From positions 6,743,501-6,807,500 of the forward strand of contig NZ_CP136628.1 in the NCBI RefSeq assembly GCF_032918005.1: DNA of 64,000 nt, read 5' to 3'. The position numbers were made by a program, and so were the translations under genes. The notes beneath the pieces are model-generated. The model saw only the letters and a program-made list of their open reading frames with translations, was not told the DNA's origin and did no database searches. Of this stretch, positions 37,136 through 45,093 are shown one piece after another. The DNA comes from Bradyrhizobium sp. NDS-1. GTDB lineage: Bacteria; Pseudomonadota; Alphaproteobacteria; Rhizobiales; Xanthobacteraceae. Within the stretch, counting starts at the first letter, position 1. Every line of letters starts with the position of its first letter.

Positions 37136-37675
37136 TTATTGCTTCTCGGTGAGCTTCTTCAGGTTGGCGAGGCCGGCCTCGAAATCATTGCCGATCATGC
37201 TGTCCATGTTGATGAACACCTGCATCACTTTCGAGACGAACGGGGCCGGGCCATACATCGACCATGTGACCAGTGTGGCATCGCCTTGCGGCACAAAGGT
37301 GAACTCGGCGGTGTTGTGGCCCTCTAACGGCCGCTCGAAATCGAGCTTGATCCGGAGCTTCGAGGGTCCGCTCGCCTCCAGGATCTCCATGTGGCCGGCG
37401 CCGACATTGTTGTTGCCGTCCCAGGCATAGGTCGCGCCCTTGCCTTCCCCAGGTCCGCCGAAGCTTCGTTTCATGGCGGGATCGCGATTCTCATAGGGCG
37501 ACCAGCCGGTCCAGCGGCGAAAATCGGCGACGACCGGATAGATCGCATCGGCGGGCGCTTTCACGGCGAGACTGCGCTCGACGCGGATTGTATCGGGTTT
37601 CGTCAGGGCAAAGACAAGGATGCCCGCAATTCCGGCCGTGAGGACGATGGCAATGACGGCAATGGCTTTCAACAT
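37136..37675 (-). CDS. SRPBCC (START-like) membrane-anchored protein
   Basis: 179 residues from the ATG at 37675 (MLKAIAVIAIVLTAGIAGILVF), with GGGAG upstream. One N-terminal membrane anchor is followed by a polyketide-cyclase/SRPBCC domain (RVERSLAVKAPADAIYPVVADFRRWTGWSPYENRDP ... LVTWSMYGPAPFVSKVMQVF), a hydrophobic-ligand pocket fold. Ligand unknown. The motif TGTCGG-N17-CGTC is 28-54 bases upstream, identical to that at the ECF sigma operon. An interspersed repeat separates this gene from the sigma gene upstream, so it may have its own promoter rather than rely on read-through. Confidence 0.9.
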   Translation of the reverse strand: MLKAIAVIAIVLTAGIAGILVFALTKPDTIRVERSLAVKAPADAIYPVVADFRRWTGWSPYENRDPAMKRSFGGPGEGKGATYAWDGNNNVGAGHMEILEASGPSKLRIKLDFERPLEGHNTAEFTFVPQGDATLVTWSMYGPAPFVSKVMQVFINMDSMIGNDFEAGLANLKKLTEKQ

Positions 37676-37702
37676 GAGGGGCTCCCTGGGATACGGGCTT
37701 AG

Positions 37703-37729
37703 GACGAACGGGAACGGCAGGAGCCGACA
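37703..37729 (-). promoter_or_regulatory. ECF-type promoter of the SRPBCC-VOC pair (P2)
   Basis: TGTCGG (37729-37724), 17 bases, CGTC (37706-37703) on the minus strand, 28 bases before the SRPBCC ATG. Same elements and spacing as the motifs at 30451-30477 and 39533-39559. Confidence 0.75.
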
Positions 37730-37756
37730 AGTTGCCGGAATGAATTTCCTGATTGC

Positions 37757-37842
37757 CATTCCCGGGCGATGCGAAGCATCGAACTCCGTTGCGCAATTGC
37801 GCACCGGAGAATCGGGTTCACTCCTTGGGTGCCCCGGAATGA
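37757..37842. repeat. Dispersed palindromic repeat (Bradyrhizobium-type)
   Basis: 86 bases between the ECF sigma stop and the SRPBCC promoter. Outer arms CATTCCCGGGC and GCCCCGGAATG form an imperfect stem; inside lie GCGATGCGAAGCATCG and the perfect 14-bp palindrome TGCGCAATTGCGCA. This matches from memory a repeat scattered through Bradyrhizobium genomes; copy number was not checked. Confidence 0.65.
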
Positions 37843-37852
37843 CGGAGAACCG

Positions 37853-39139
37853 TCACGTCGCCTTCGCGCTTTCCTTCGGCTTCGGCTGGCTGTCCCGGAT
37901 CAGGCGATCGAGATGCATGCGGATGTGGGCGGCCTCCGCGGACGTGTTGGCGAGCGCAATGGCGCGGTCGAAGGCGATGCGGGCCTCGTCGTTGCGGCCG
38001 AGCTGCATCAGGAAGGCGCCGCGCACACCGAAGAAATGGAAGTAGTTGGCGAGCTTCGGCGCCAAGGGCTCGATCAGGTCGAGTGCGGCTTGCGGCCCCC
38101 GCACCTTGGAGACCGCGACGGCGCGGTTGAGCGTCACCACGGGGGACGGCTGCACGACCTCGAGCGCGCCGTAGAGCAGGTCGATCTGCGTCCAGTCGGT
38201 CTCCTGCGGCGTCGCTGCGCGGGCATGCAGCGCGGCGATCGCGGCCTGGATCTGATAGGGTCCGCTGCGGCGGTGTCGCATCGCCTTGTCGATCAGGGCG
38301 AGGCCTTCGGCAATCATGGTGCCGTTCCACAACGAACGGTCCTGGTCGTCGAGCAGGATCACCGACCCGTCAGCGGCAAAGCGCGCGGCGCTGCGCGCAT
38401 GTTGCAGCAGGATGAGCGCCGCGAGCCCCATGATCTCCGGCTCGCTCGGGAACAACCGCAGCAGCAGCCGGGCCAGCCGGATCGCCTCTTCGCACAGCGG
38501 CTTTCTGATCTCGGCAGTATCGCCAGTGGTGGAATAGCCCTCGTTGAAGATCAGGTAGATCATCGCCGCGACGCCGGCGAGCCGCTCGGAGCGCTCGACC
38601 GCGCCGGGCGCTTCGAACGGCGTTCCCGCCTCCGCGACCTTCGCCTTGGCGCGGGTGATGCGCTGCTCCATCGCCGCGTCCGAAACCAGGAAGGCGCGCG
38701 CGATCTGCTTCACCGTGAGGCCCGAGACGATGCGCAACGCCAGCGCGATCTGCTGCGTCGCCGGCAATTGAGGATGGCAGCAGATGAACATCAGGCGCAA
38801 AATGTCGTCGCGATAGTGCGAGCCGTCGAGCCGCTCGGCCAGCGCGCCTTCGGCGTCGTCCAGATCGGAGATCGCCTGATCGTCGTCCGGCAGCGGCTGC
38901 TGCTTGCGGGTCCTGCGCACCTCGTCGATGGCGGCATTGCGGCCGACCATGATCAGCCAGGCCGCAGGATCGCGCGGAGGCCCGTTCTGCGGCCAGGACT
39001 TGAGTGCGCGCAGGGACGCGTTCTGGAACGCCTCCTCGGCGGTATCGAGATCGCGGAAATAGCGCAGCAGCGCGCCGACCGCCTGGGGTCGCGCAGAGGT
39101 CAGCGCGGTCTCGATCCAGGCGGTGTCGGCCTCGCTCAC
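37853..39139 (-). CDS. ECF sigma factor with long C-terminal extension (ECF42-like)
   Basis: 428 residues. Sigma-2 region at about 10-80 (RDLDTAEEAFQNASLRAL ... AWLIMVGRNAAIDEVRRTRK), sigma-4 at about 110-170 (LPATQQIALALRIVSGLTVKQIARAFLVSDAAMEQRI). A ~240-residue C-terminal helical extension contains IYLIFNEGYSTTG and LNRAVAVSKVRGPQAALDLIE. This architecture (COG4941) belongs to the ECF42 group, which lacks a classical anti-sigma factor and is encoded beside DGPF proteins. Here the ATG overlaps the DGPF stop by 4 bases. It probably drives its own promoter P1 and those at 37.7 and 30.5 kb. Confidence 0.93.
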   Translation of the reverse strand: MSEADTAWIETALTSARPQAVGALLRYFRDLDTAEEAFQNASLRALKSWPQNGPPRDPAAWLIMVGRNAAIDEVRRTRKQQPLPDDDQAISDLDDAEGALAERLDGSHYRDDILRLMFICCHPQLPATQQIALALRIVSGLTVKQIARAFLVSDAAMEQRITRAKAKVAEAGTPFEAPGAVERSERLAGVAAMIYLIFNEGYSTTGDTAEIRKPLCEEAIRLARLLLRLFPSEPEIMGLAALILLQHARSAARFAADGSVILLDDQDRSLWNGTMIAEGLALIDKAMRHRRSGPYQIQAAIAALHARAATPQETDWTQIDLLYGALEVVQPSPVVTLNRAVAVSKVRGPQAALDLIEPLAPKLANYFHFFGVRGAFLMQLGRNDEARIAFDRAIALANTSAEAAHIRMHLDRLIRDSQPKPKESAKAT

Positions 39140-39504
39140 GTCAAATTTCCTCCGGGCCGGAACACGCCGACGGGACGCACCTCATAGGCGCCGCCGGGAT
39201 TGGCCGCGCCGAGGTCGCGGGCGACGTCGAGGGCCTCGTCGAGATTCTTGCAGTCGACGATGTAGAAGCCGAGCAACTGCTCCTTGGTCTCGGCATAGGG
39301 GCCGTCGAGCACCAGCGGCGGGTCTTCCTTGCGCAAGGTCGCCGCCGCCGTGGTCGGCAGCAGCCGTGCGACCGGCCCGAGCCGGCCTTGCTTGGTGAGA
39401 TTCTCCTGCACCACGGCGAGCTTCTTCATCACGGCCTCGTCCTGCTCCTTGCTCCAGGAGCCGACGAAGTCCTCATCGTGATAGCAAAGGATTGCATAAA
39501 GCAT
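39136..39504 (-). CDS. DGPF/YCII-domain protein, partner of the ECF sigma factor
   Basis: 122 residues from the ATG at 39504 (MLYAILCYHDEDFVGSW), with GAGGAAAG upstream. Ferredoxin-like fold of the YCII/DGPF type; the tetrapeptide is written DGPY (LVLDGPYAETKEQLLGFYIVD). The stop overlaps the sigma start (ATGA), so the two are translationally coupled, as in other ECF42 loci. It may bind a small ligand or modulate the sigma factor; the mechanism in this group is unknown. Confidence 0.9.
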   Translation of the reverse strand: MLYAILCYHDEDFVGSWSKEQDEAVMKKLAVVQENLTKQGRLGPVARLLPTTAAATLRKEDPPLVLDGPYAETKEQLLGFYIVDCKNLDEALDVARDLGAANPGGAYEVRPVGVFRPGGNLT

Positions 39505-39532
39505 GGGCGACACTTTCCTCGTCTGTTCTGAA

Positions 39533-39559
39533 GACGGTTGACTATGCCCCGGGCCGACA
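39533..39559 (-). promoter_or_regulatory. ECF-type promoter of the DGPF-sigma operon (P1)
   Basis: TGTCGG (39559-39554), 17 bases, CGTC (39536-39533), 29 bases before the DGPF ATG; suggests autoregulation. Both elements and spacing match P2 and P3. Confidence 0.78.
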
Positions 39560-39643
39560 GGGCTGCGGAAAAAAATAGCAGGAAATATCCGGCAGGTCGT
39601 GCCAAGGAGGGCCTTCCTGAGCGGAACCTGAGAGGCACTTCGA

Positions 39644-40609
39644 ATGAGCACGGGCACACTGGCCGTCCTGATCAACAGCACGCAGCAGAACTGGCTTCCG
39701 GAGCGCTGGAAGACCCGGTTCGATGCGGTCTGCGGCGGCCGCCGCGTGGTGCTGCTGCCCGATGCTTCCCTCGATCCGGCCGAGGTGCACTATGCCACGG
39801 TGTGGAAGCCGGTGCCGGGCGCTCTCGCCGCCTTCCCTAATCTGCGGGCGATCTTCAATCTCGGCGCCGGCGTCGATGCGCTGATGGCCGACAAGAGCCT
39901 GCCCGATGTGCCGCTGGTCCGCGTCGCCGTGCCCGATCTCACCAACCGCATGACCGAATATGTCGTGCTGCACGTGCTGATGCACCATCGTCAGGAGCTG
40001 TATCTGCGGGACTCTCAGCGCGCGAAGCGCTGGGAGCCCAGATATCAATGGCCGGCGAGTGCCGTCACGGTTGGCGTCATGGGGCTTGGCACCTTAGGCG
40101 CGGACGCGGCCGACGTGCTGCGGCGGCTCGGCTTCCGTGTCGCCGGCTGGAGCCGCAGCCCCCGCGCGATCGAGGGCGTCGAATGCTTCCACGGCACCGA
40201 CGGAATGAATGCCTTCCTGCGCAAGACCGACATCCTGGTCTGCCTGCTGCCGCTGACGCCCGACACGCACGGCATCCTCAACCGCGACGTCTTCACAAAG
40301 CTCAACCGCGATAGCCTGCTCGGTGCGCCGGTGCTGATCAATGCCGGCCGCGGCGGTCTTCAGAACGAAGCCGACATCCTGGCCTGCCTCGACGACGGCA
40401 CGCTGGGCGCCGTCTCGCTGGACGTCTTCGTGCAGGAGCCGCAGCCGGCGGACAGCCGGTTCTGGACTCATCCCAAGGTGTTGCTGACGCCGCACAATGC
40501 CGCCGACACCGACGCGGACGCGATCTCGGCCTATGTTGCCGAGCAGATCACGCGGTTCGAGGCAGGCGGTGCGCTGGAGAACGTGGTGGACCGCGCAAGG
40601 GGGTATTAG
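39644..40609 (+). CDS. D-2-hydroxyacid dehydrogenase (glyoxylate/hydroxypyruvate reductase A-like)
   Basis: 321 residues. NAD(P) motif GVMGLGTLGADAADVL (~144-159), the catalytic Arg in INAGRGGLQNE, the Glu in VFVQEPQP and the general acid His in LLTPHNAAD complete the active site. This best matches the GhrA group (glyoxylate/hydroxypyruvate reductase) of 2-hydroxyacid dehydrogenases. It is transcribed divergently from the DGPF-sigma operon, with 139 bases between them. Confidence 0.9.
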   Translation: MSTGTLAVLINSTQQNWLPERWKTRFDAVCGGRRVVLLPDASLDPAEVHYATVWKPVPGALAAFPNLRAIFNLGAGVDALMADKSLPDVPLVRVAVPDLTNRMTEYVVLHVLMHHRQELYLRDSQRAKRWEPRYQWPASAVTVGVMGLGTLGADAADVLRRLGFRVAGWSRSPRAIEGVECFHGTDGMNAFLRKTDILVCLLPLTPDTHGILNRDVFTKLNRDSLLGAPVLINAGRGGLQNEADILACLDDGTLGAVSLDVFVQEPQPADSRFWTHPKVLLTPHNAADTDADAISAYVAEQITRFEAGGALENVVDRARGY

Positions 40610-40672
40610 GCCTCGGGATTTCGCGAACGCTATTGCTCCGAATCCTCGCCAAACCACTTCTTGTGGTTATGG

Positions 40673-40712
40673 GTCCCGGATCTGCGCGCGCTTAGGTGCG
40701 CTTGTCCGGGAC
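40673..40712. repeat. Palindromic repeat hairpin between convergent genes
   Basis: GTCCCGGA ... TCCGGGAC arms with inner GCGC pairs, 6 bases from the TetR stop. Its ends match those of the repeat at 42285-42426 (GTCCCGG / CCGGGAC), so it appears to be a single-hairpin copy of the same family. A small hairpin AACCAC-TTCTT-GTGGTT lies just before it. Confidence 0.55.
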
Positions 40713-40718
40713 GACAGC

Positions 40719-41423
40719 TCAGGTCTTGGAGCCCGCGCCCAACATCATGTCGATCGCGCCCTTCACGATGGCCTCGAGGTCCTTGCGCGACACGCGCGCG
40801 CGCGAGCGGATGGCGATGGTGTGGATGGTGGCTGATGCGATCTGCGCCAGCACGACCGGATCCGCACTCTCCGGCAACTCGTCGTTGTCCTTGGCGCGGC
40901 GGAAGCAATTTGTGAAGCCCTTGTCGAGCTCGGTGAGACCGTCGAGCACCATGGCGCGGATGTCTGGATCACTCACCGCCTCCGAGGCCGCGGTCACCAC
41001 CGTGAAGCAACCGCGCGGGCCAGCCTCGCCGGACAGATAGATGTTCAGCGCACAGGCGAAGATGCGCTCGAGACGTTGGCGCACCGGCATCTCCTGTCGA
41101 AAGATCTCGACCATCGCGGCACGGGCCTCCTCGCGATAGCGCTGATAGCTCTTGATGTAGAGCTCGCGCTTGTCACCGAAGGCGCCGTAGAGGCTCGGGC
41201 GATTCATCCCGGTCGCCTCGCTGAGATCATCGAGCGAGGTCGCGGCAAAGCCCTGCTTGCGGAACAGGTCCAGCGCCTTGCCGAGCGCGACTTCGGGCTC
41301 GTAGGCGCGCGGCCGGCCGCGGCGCTTAGGTTCACCGCGGCGCTCGGGTTCGCCGCGGTGCTCGGGTTCGCCGCGGTGCTTGCCCTCGCTGGCAGCAGCT
41401 GGCGGCTTTGATTTTTGTACCAT
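40719..41423 (-). CDS. TetR/AcrR-family regulator
   Basis: 234 residues from the ATG at 41423 (MVQKSKPPAAAS). The N-terminal 45 residues are a disordered tail with the 6-residue repeat HRGEPE/RRGEPK, then the HTH region (LDLFRKQGFAATSLDDLSEATGMNRPSLYGAFGDKREL) and a C-terminal domain (GPRGCFTVVTAASEA) of the kind seen in many TetR regulators of redox or electrophile response. Divergent from a GST gene; the intergenic inverted repeat at 41410-41475 overlaps the tail of this gene's start region. Confidence 0.92.
   Translation of the reverse strand: MVQKSKPPAAASEGKHRGEPEHRGEPERRGEPKRRGRPRAYEPEVALGKALDLFRKQGFAATSLDDLSEATGMNRPSLYGAFGDKRELYIKSYQRYREEARAAMVEIFRQEMPVRQRLERIFACALNIYLSGEAGPRGCFTVVTAASEAVSDPDIRAMVLDGLTELDKGFTNCFRRAKDNDELPESADPVVLAQIASATIHTIAIRSRARVSRKDLEAIVKGAIDMMLGAGSKT
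41322..41375 (-). repeat. 18-bp tandem repeat inside the TetR gene
   Basis: Three in-frame copies of an 18-bp unit (GNGCTCGGGTTCGCCGCG with minor changes), encoding the six-residue repeat RRGEPE/K of the N-terminal tail. Copies 2 and 3 differ by one base, indicating recent slippage; copy number may vary between strains. Confidence 0.75.
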
Positions 41424-41475
41424 TCTGCAAATAATCCTTGACCGACCCCATATTATGCAAGACAGTACAAAAATC
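41410..41475. promoter_or_regulatory. Inverted repeat in the TetR/GST divergent promoter
   Basis: Perfect 11-bp arms GATTTTTGTAC (41410-41420) and GTACAAAAATC (41465-41475), with TGCAA elements inside each. The left arm lies within the first codons of the TetR gene. A minus-strand promoter TTGCAT-N18-GATTAT lies between the arms. Likely operator for the TetR protein, controlling itself and the GST gene. Confidence 0.55.
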
Positions 41476-41526
41476 AATCTGGCCGGGTTGAGCGAAAATC
41501 TCAAAGAGTGCCCAAGGAGGCTACAG

Positions 41527-42171
41527 ATGGATCTCTATTTCTCGCCGCTCGCCTGCTCCATGGCGACGCGCGTGGCGCTGTACGAAGCCGGCGCCGAGGC
41601 GAACTATCTCGAGGTCGACCCGCCGACCAAGACAGTGCTGAGCGACGGCTCGGACTTTCGAGCCGTCAATCCGATCGGCCTGGTGCCGACGCTGCGCACC
41701 GACGAGGGCGTGGTGCTGACCGAGAACGCGGCGATCCTGCAATACATCGCCGACCGCTTCCCGCAATCCGGGCTCGGCGCCACCGCGGGCATCGAGCGCA
41801 CGCGGCTGCATCAATGGCTGTGCTTCGTGGGCACAGAGCTGCACAAGAGCCTGTTCGTTCCCCTGCTCGACCGCAAGGCGCCGCAGGAGGCCAAGGCCTA
41901 TGCCCTGGAGAAGAACCTGTCGCGGCTCGACTATCTCGACAATCATCTGAAGGGGCGCGACTTCCTGCTCGACCATTTCAGCGTCGCCGACGCCTATCTC
42001 GTCACGGTCATCAACTGGACCATGGCGACGCCGCCGATCGAGCTCGCGAAATGGCCGAATTTGAAGGCGTATTATGAACGCATGCGCCAGCGCCCCTCCT
42101 TTGCCAAGGCGATTGCGGAGGAGTTCGAGCTGTACAAGGCCGAGCAGGCACGCAAGAAGGCGGCGGCTTAG
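41527..42171 (+). CDS. Glutathione S-transferase
   Basis: 214 residues from the ATG at 41527, preceded by the perfect site AAGGAGG. N-terminal thioredoxin-like domain (MDLYFSPLACSMATRVALYEAG ... GLVPTLRTDEGVVLTENAAILQYIADRF, with the cis-Pro of GLVPTL and the ENAAI glutathione loop) and an all-helical C-terminal domain with FSVADAYL. Resembles bacterial beta/GstA-type enzymes conjugating electrophiles; substrate unknown. Divergent from, and probably controlled by, the TetR gene. Confidence 0.94.
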   Translation: MDLYFSPLACSMATRVALYEAGAEANYLEVDPPTKTVLSDGSDFRAVNPIGLVPTLRTDEGVVLTENAAILQYIADRFPQSGLGATAGIERTRLHQWLCFVGTELHKSLFVPLLDRKAPQEAKAYALEKNLSRLDYLDNHLKGRDFLLDHFSVADAYLVTVINWTMATPPIELAKWPNLKAYYERMRQRPSFAKAIAEEFELYKAEQARKKAAA

Positions 42172-42284
42172 GCCGGATTGGACTCCGCATCGCTCGTCCT
42201 CGATCAAGACGTCGTCCCCGCCGACAAGGCCGGGGCGGCGTCTGCGTTTGATGGCGTGTTTTGCGATGGCATCGCCTTTCTCGT

Positions 42285-42426
42285 GTCCCGGACGCGCTGC
42301 AACGTCCTTCGCGTTGCGGCGCAGAGCCGGGACCCAGAGGGTTCCACATTCCGCTGATGCATGGGCCCCGGCTCTGCAGCGCACCACGCAGCGAAGACGC
42401 GGCGCGCTGCGCTGCGTCCGGGGCAC
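42285..42426. repeat. Dispersed double-hairpin repeat (Bradyrhizobium-type)
   Basis: Two neighbouring hairpins. The first has arms GTCCCGG / CCGGGAC, the second GCCCCGG / CCGGGGC; the two halves are also complementary to each other (GCAGAGCCGGGACCCA against ATGGGCCCCGGCTCTGC), so a large cruciform or long RNA stem is possible. From memory this is a common intergenic element of Bradyrhizobium genomes. Function unknown. Confidence 0.7.
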
Positions 42427-42465
42427 GAGGCCGCTGTTTGGCGATAGACATGCCTTCTCATCCTC

Positions 42466-42580
42466 GCGGCGTGTTTTGCCCGAGCTTTGCGTTCGTCTCA
42501 CGCCCTCTGAAAGCAAGGGCGCAGGGAAGGCCGGGCGCCGGCTGGCACCCGAAGGCCGTTTCGCCGGGGGTCCGGCGCTT
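42466..42580. repeat. Second dispersed repeat fragment
   Basis: The segment starting GCGGCGTGTTTTGCCCGAGC and containing CACGCCCTCTGAAAGCAAGG and GGCGCAGGGAAGGCCGGGCG resembles another interspersed Bradyrhizobium/Nitrobacter repeat I have seen many times. Boundaries are approximate; it directly follows the double-hairpin repeat. Confidence 0.5.
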
Positions 42581-42610
42581 TCTCGACATCGAGCAAGCGC
42601 TTTGCCGATC

Positions 42611-42648
42611 AAGCCGTTGTCCCCAGCAGGCGGACAACGGCTTTCTTT
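42611..42648 (+). terminator. Rho-independent terminator
   Basis: 12-bp stem AAGCCGTTGTCC / GGACAACGGCTT with a 9-base loop, followed on the plus strand by TCTTTC. It lies between the GST gene and the convergent chemoreceptor gene. Confidence 0.7.
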
Positions 42649-42671
42649 CAGATCGCGGCTCTTTGCGGCGT

Positions 42672-44822
42672 TCAGGCAGCCCTGACGCTGTCGAGAAAGC
42701 GGCCCACTTCGGTTCGCAGACGATCGCTGTCGGTTGAAAGGGCTTTCGCTGCGCTGAGCACCTGCGTGGAGGCCGAGCCGGTTTCGGTCGCGCCGCGCTG
42801 GACGTCAGCGATATTCGACGAGACCTGGTGCGTGCCTTGAGCCGCCTGCTGGACGTTGCGCGCAATCTCCTTGGTCGCCGCGCCCTGCTCCTCGACCGCC
42901 GCAGCAATGGCCGACGAGATTTCCGACAAGGACTTGATCGTACCGCCGATCATCTTGATGGCGTTGACCGAGTCCTGGGTCGCGCCCTGAATGCCCGTGA
43001 TCTGTTGGGAGATCTCGCCGGTGGCTTTGGCCGTCTGCTCGGCCAGGGCCTTTACTTCGGAGGCGACGACGGCAAAGCCGCGGCCGGATTCGCCGGCCCG
43101 CGCGGCCTCGATCGTTGCGTTCAACGCGAGCAGATTGGTTTGGCCTGCGATCGTGTTGATGAGCTCCACCACGTCGCCGATCCGGGCCGCGGCCCTGGAG
43201 AGCTCACCGACCTTTTGATCGGTGAGGCGGGCCTGCTCGACCGCCTCATTGGCCATCCGCGCCGACTCCTGGACCTGCCGGCCGATTTCGTTGACGGACG
43301 ACGACAGCTCTTCCGTCGCACTCGCGACGGATTGCACGTTGGTGGACGCCTCCTCGGAAGCCGCAGCGACCATGGTCGCAAGCTTCTCTCCGTGCTCCGC
43401 GGTCGAGGTCAGCGTGTTCGCCGAGGCCTCCAGCTCGGTCGATGCCGACGAGACGGTCTCGATGATCTCGCCCACGGCGCCTTCGAAATCCCCTGCGAGC
43501 TTGGTCATCTCCAGCTTGCGTTGGGCAGCCGACCGCCTCTGCGTCGCGCCGAGTTCATCGCGGTCGAACCGTACGATCGCCTGCAGCGTCTGCAGGTTTC
43601 TCAGCGCCACACCGAGCTCGTCGTCTCGTTCGACGACGATGCGATTATCGAGCTTGCCCTGATTGATGCTGAGCATGGCATCGTTCAGGCGCTGAAGCGG
43701 GCGGACGATGGCACGGATGGTTTGCCGGCTCACGAGCCCGCCGATGGCGATGCTGGTCACCAGGAGAACAATCGCAATGCCGACCAACCAGCCATATTCG
43801 TATTCGGCCGCATCGTATTCCGCCTTGGCCTCCTTGACCTGGATCATCACGAGCTTGTCGAGATCGGCCTTCGCCGCCTCGTACAGCTCGCGCGCCCGCC
43901 CGGCCAGCAAGGCGGCAAGTTCCTCGTACTTTCGCTCGGCGGAGAGCGACAGCGCCGGCTTCAGTCCGTGCTCGACATAATTCACGCGCTTGGGCGTGAA
44001 GCTGTCGGCAATGCTTTTTTCTTCGGGCGTGAGGTAGGTCGCCATGTATTTGGCCCAGGTCTTCCCGACTTTCTCGAGGTTGGCGTTCACCTTGGCCGTG
44101 AGGCCTTCAACCGGCTTTCCGGCCCGTCCATTCGCGGCCGCCTCGAACAGCAGCACCGTGTTGTCCCTCATCCGGTCATTGATTTCGAAGAGCTGTTCCA
44201 GCGGCACCGCACGGTCTTCGTAGATCGATTTCAGCCGCGAATTGCTCTGGCGCGTCCCCTGCAAGCCCATGACGCCGATCGCCAGCAAGAACAACGAGAG
44301 CATGGTGACAAGCGTGACCAGGCGCGCGTTGAGCGTGCCGGTGAAGATGGCCAATCGATCAAGCAAGGAACGCCGGCGAAGCATGCCGGCATCCAGCCTG
44401 TAACCGTGCGGCTTGTTCTCGCGGATCATCGCATACACTTGTTCCGCCTCGGCGCGCTGGTCGGCGGGCAGCTTGGTGCGGATGGAGCTGTATCCGACGA
44501 TCTGTCCGTTCTGCCGAATCGGAGAAGCCGTCGCGAGCACCCAGTAGAAGTCGCCGTTCTTGCGCCGATTCTTCACGGCGCCCGACCACGGCTTGCCCTG
44601 CTGCAACGTCGCCCAAAGATTTTCGAAGGCCGCGGGCGGCATGTCCGGATGACGGATGATGTTGTGAGGCTGCCCCATCAACTCGGCCTCCGAAAATCCG
44701 GAGGCTTCGACGAACTGGTCGTTGAAGTAGGTCAGCTTCCCTTTCGTATCGGTGCGAGAGACGATGAGGGCTTCGTCGGTAATGGGATATTCGGCCGTCG
44801 TGACCGGAAGATTGGTCCGCAT
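42672..44822 (-). CDS. Aer-type membrane chemoreceptor (PAS, 4HB, HAMP, MCP signal)
   Basis: 716 residues with GGAGG before the ATG. PAS domain at about 15-125 ([39 protein letters not shown], the Aer-type motif). First membrane helix ~168-190, four-helix-bundle sensory part to ~340, second helix ~343-365 ([20 protein letters not shown]), HAMP ~366-420 and the methyl-accepting domain ending at 716 ([20 protein letters not shown]). It should sense both a cytoplasmic signal through PAS and a periplasmic one, passing it to CheA. No che genes nearby. Confidence 0.95.
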   Translation of the reverse strand: MRTNLPVTTAEYPITDEALIVSRTDTKGKLTYFNDQFVEASGFSEAELMGQPHNIIRHPDMPPAAFENLWATLQQGKPWSGAVKNRRKNGDFYWVLATASPIRQNGQIVGYSSIRTKLPADQRAEAEQVYAMIRENKPHGYRLDAGMLRRRSLLDRLAIFTGTLNARLVTLVTMLSLFLLAIGVMGLQGTRQSNSRLKSIYEDRAVPLEQLFEINDRMRDNTVLLFEAAANGRAGKPVEGLTAKVNANLEKVGKTWAKYMATYLTPEEKSIADSFTPKRVNYVEHGLKPALSLSAERKYEELAALLAGRARELYEAAKADLDKLVMIQVKEAKAEYDAAEYEYGWLVGIAIVLLVTSIAIGGLVSRQTIRAIVRPLQRLNDAMLSINQGKLDNRIVVERDDELGVALRNLQTLQAIVRFDRDELGATQRRSAAQRKLEMTKLAGDFEGAVGEIIETVSSASTELEASANTLTSTAEHGEKLATMVAAASEEASTNVQSVASATEELSSSVNEIGRQVQESARMANEAVEQARLTDQKVGELSRAAARIGDVVELINTIAGQTNLLALNATIEAARAGESGRGFAVVASEVKALAEQTAKATGEISQQITGIQGATQDSVNAIKMIGGTIKSLSEISSAIAAAVEEQGAATKEIARNVQQAAQGTHQVSSNIADVQRGATETGSASTQVLSAAKALSTDSDRLRTEVGRFLDSVRAA

Positions 44823-45029
44823 GGGAGCCTCCGAGTAGCATTCGAAAAAATCGAACCTGTAAACGTCAGGTAAGCGCCGAAAGCATTTAATTTGCCTAAA
44901 TTCAGAGCATCGATCCGGGCACTGCGATCACTTTGTTTCACGGTTTTCGGCAAAAACGCATCTAGTGCGGGATGCTGCAGAGCCGCAGCAACCGCTGGAT
45001 GGTCGCGGTCTGTCTCGCAATGTCACACG

Positions 45030-45070
45030 CGTTCGCGGTCGCGCGCCGGCGGGTCTGATCGCCGCGAACG
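45030..45070 (-). terminator. Hairpin after the TRAP operon
   Basis: 9-bp stem CGTTCGCGG / CCGCGAACG with a 23-base loop, 23 bases beyond the dctM stop. No T tract; likely a weak or Rho-assisted terminator. Confidence 0.4.
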
Positions 45071-45093
45071 TTGCAGCCGCTTCTCGTTCGCAG

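Noticed and set aside
42828..44873. Long open frame antisense to the membrane chemoreceptor
   Set aside because: Low-complexity Arg/Gly/Leu-rich sequence, no start signal, and the receptor domains are unambiguous on the minus strand.
44972..45058. 28-residue hydrophobic peptide frame on the plus strand
   Set aside because: No ribosome-binding site and it runs into the hairpin region after the TRAP operon; contrast with the well-supported peptide at 35832.
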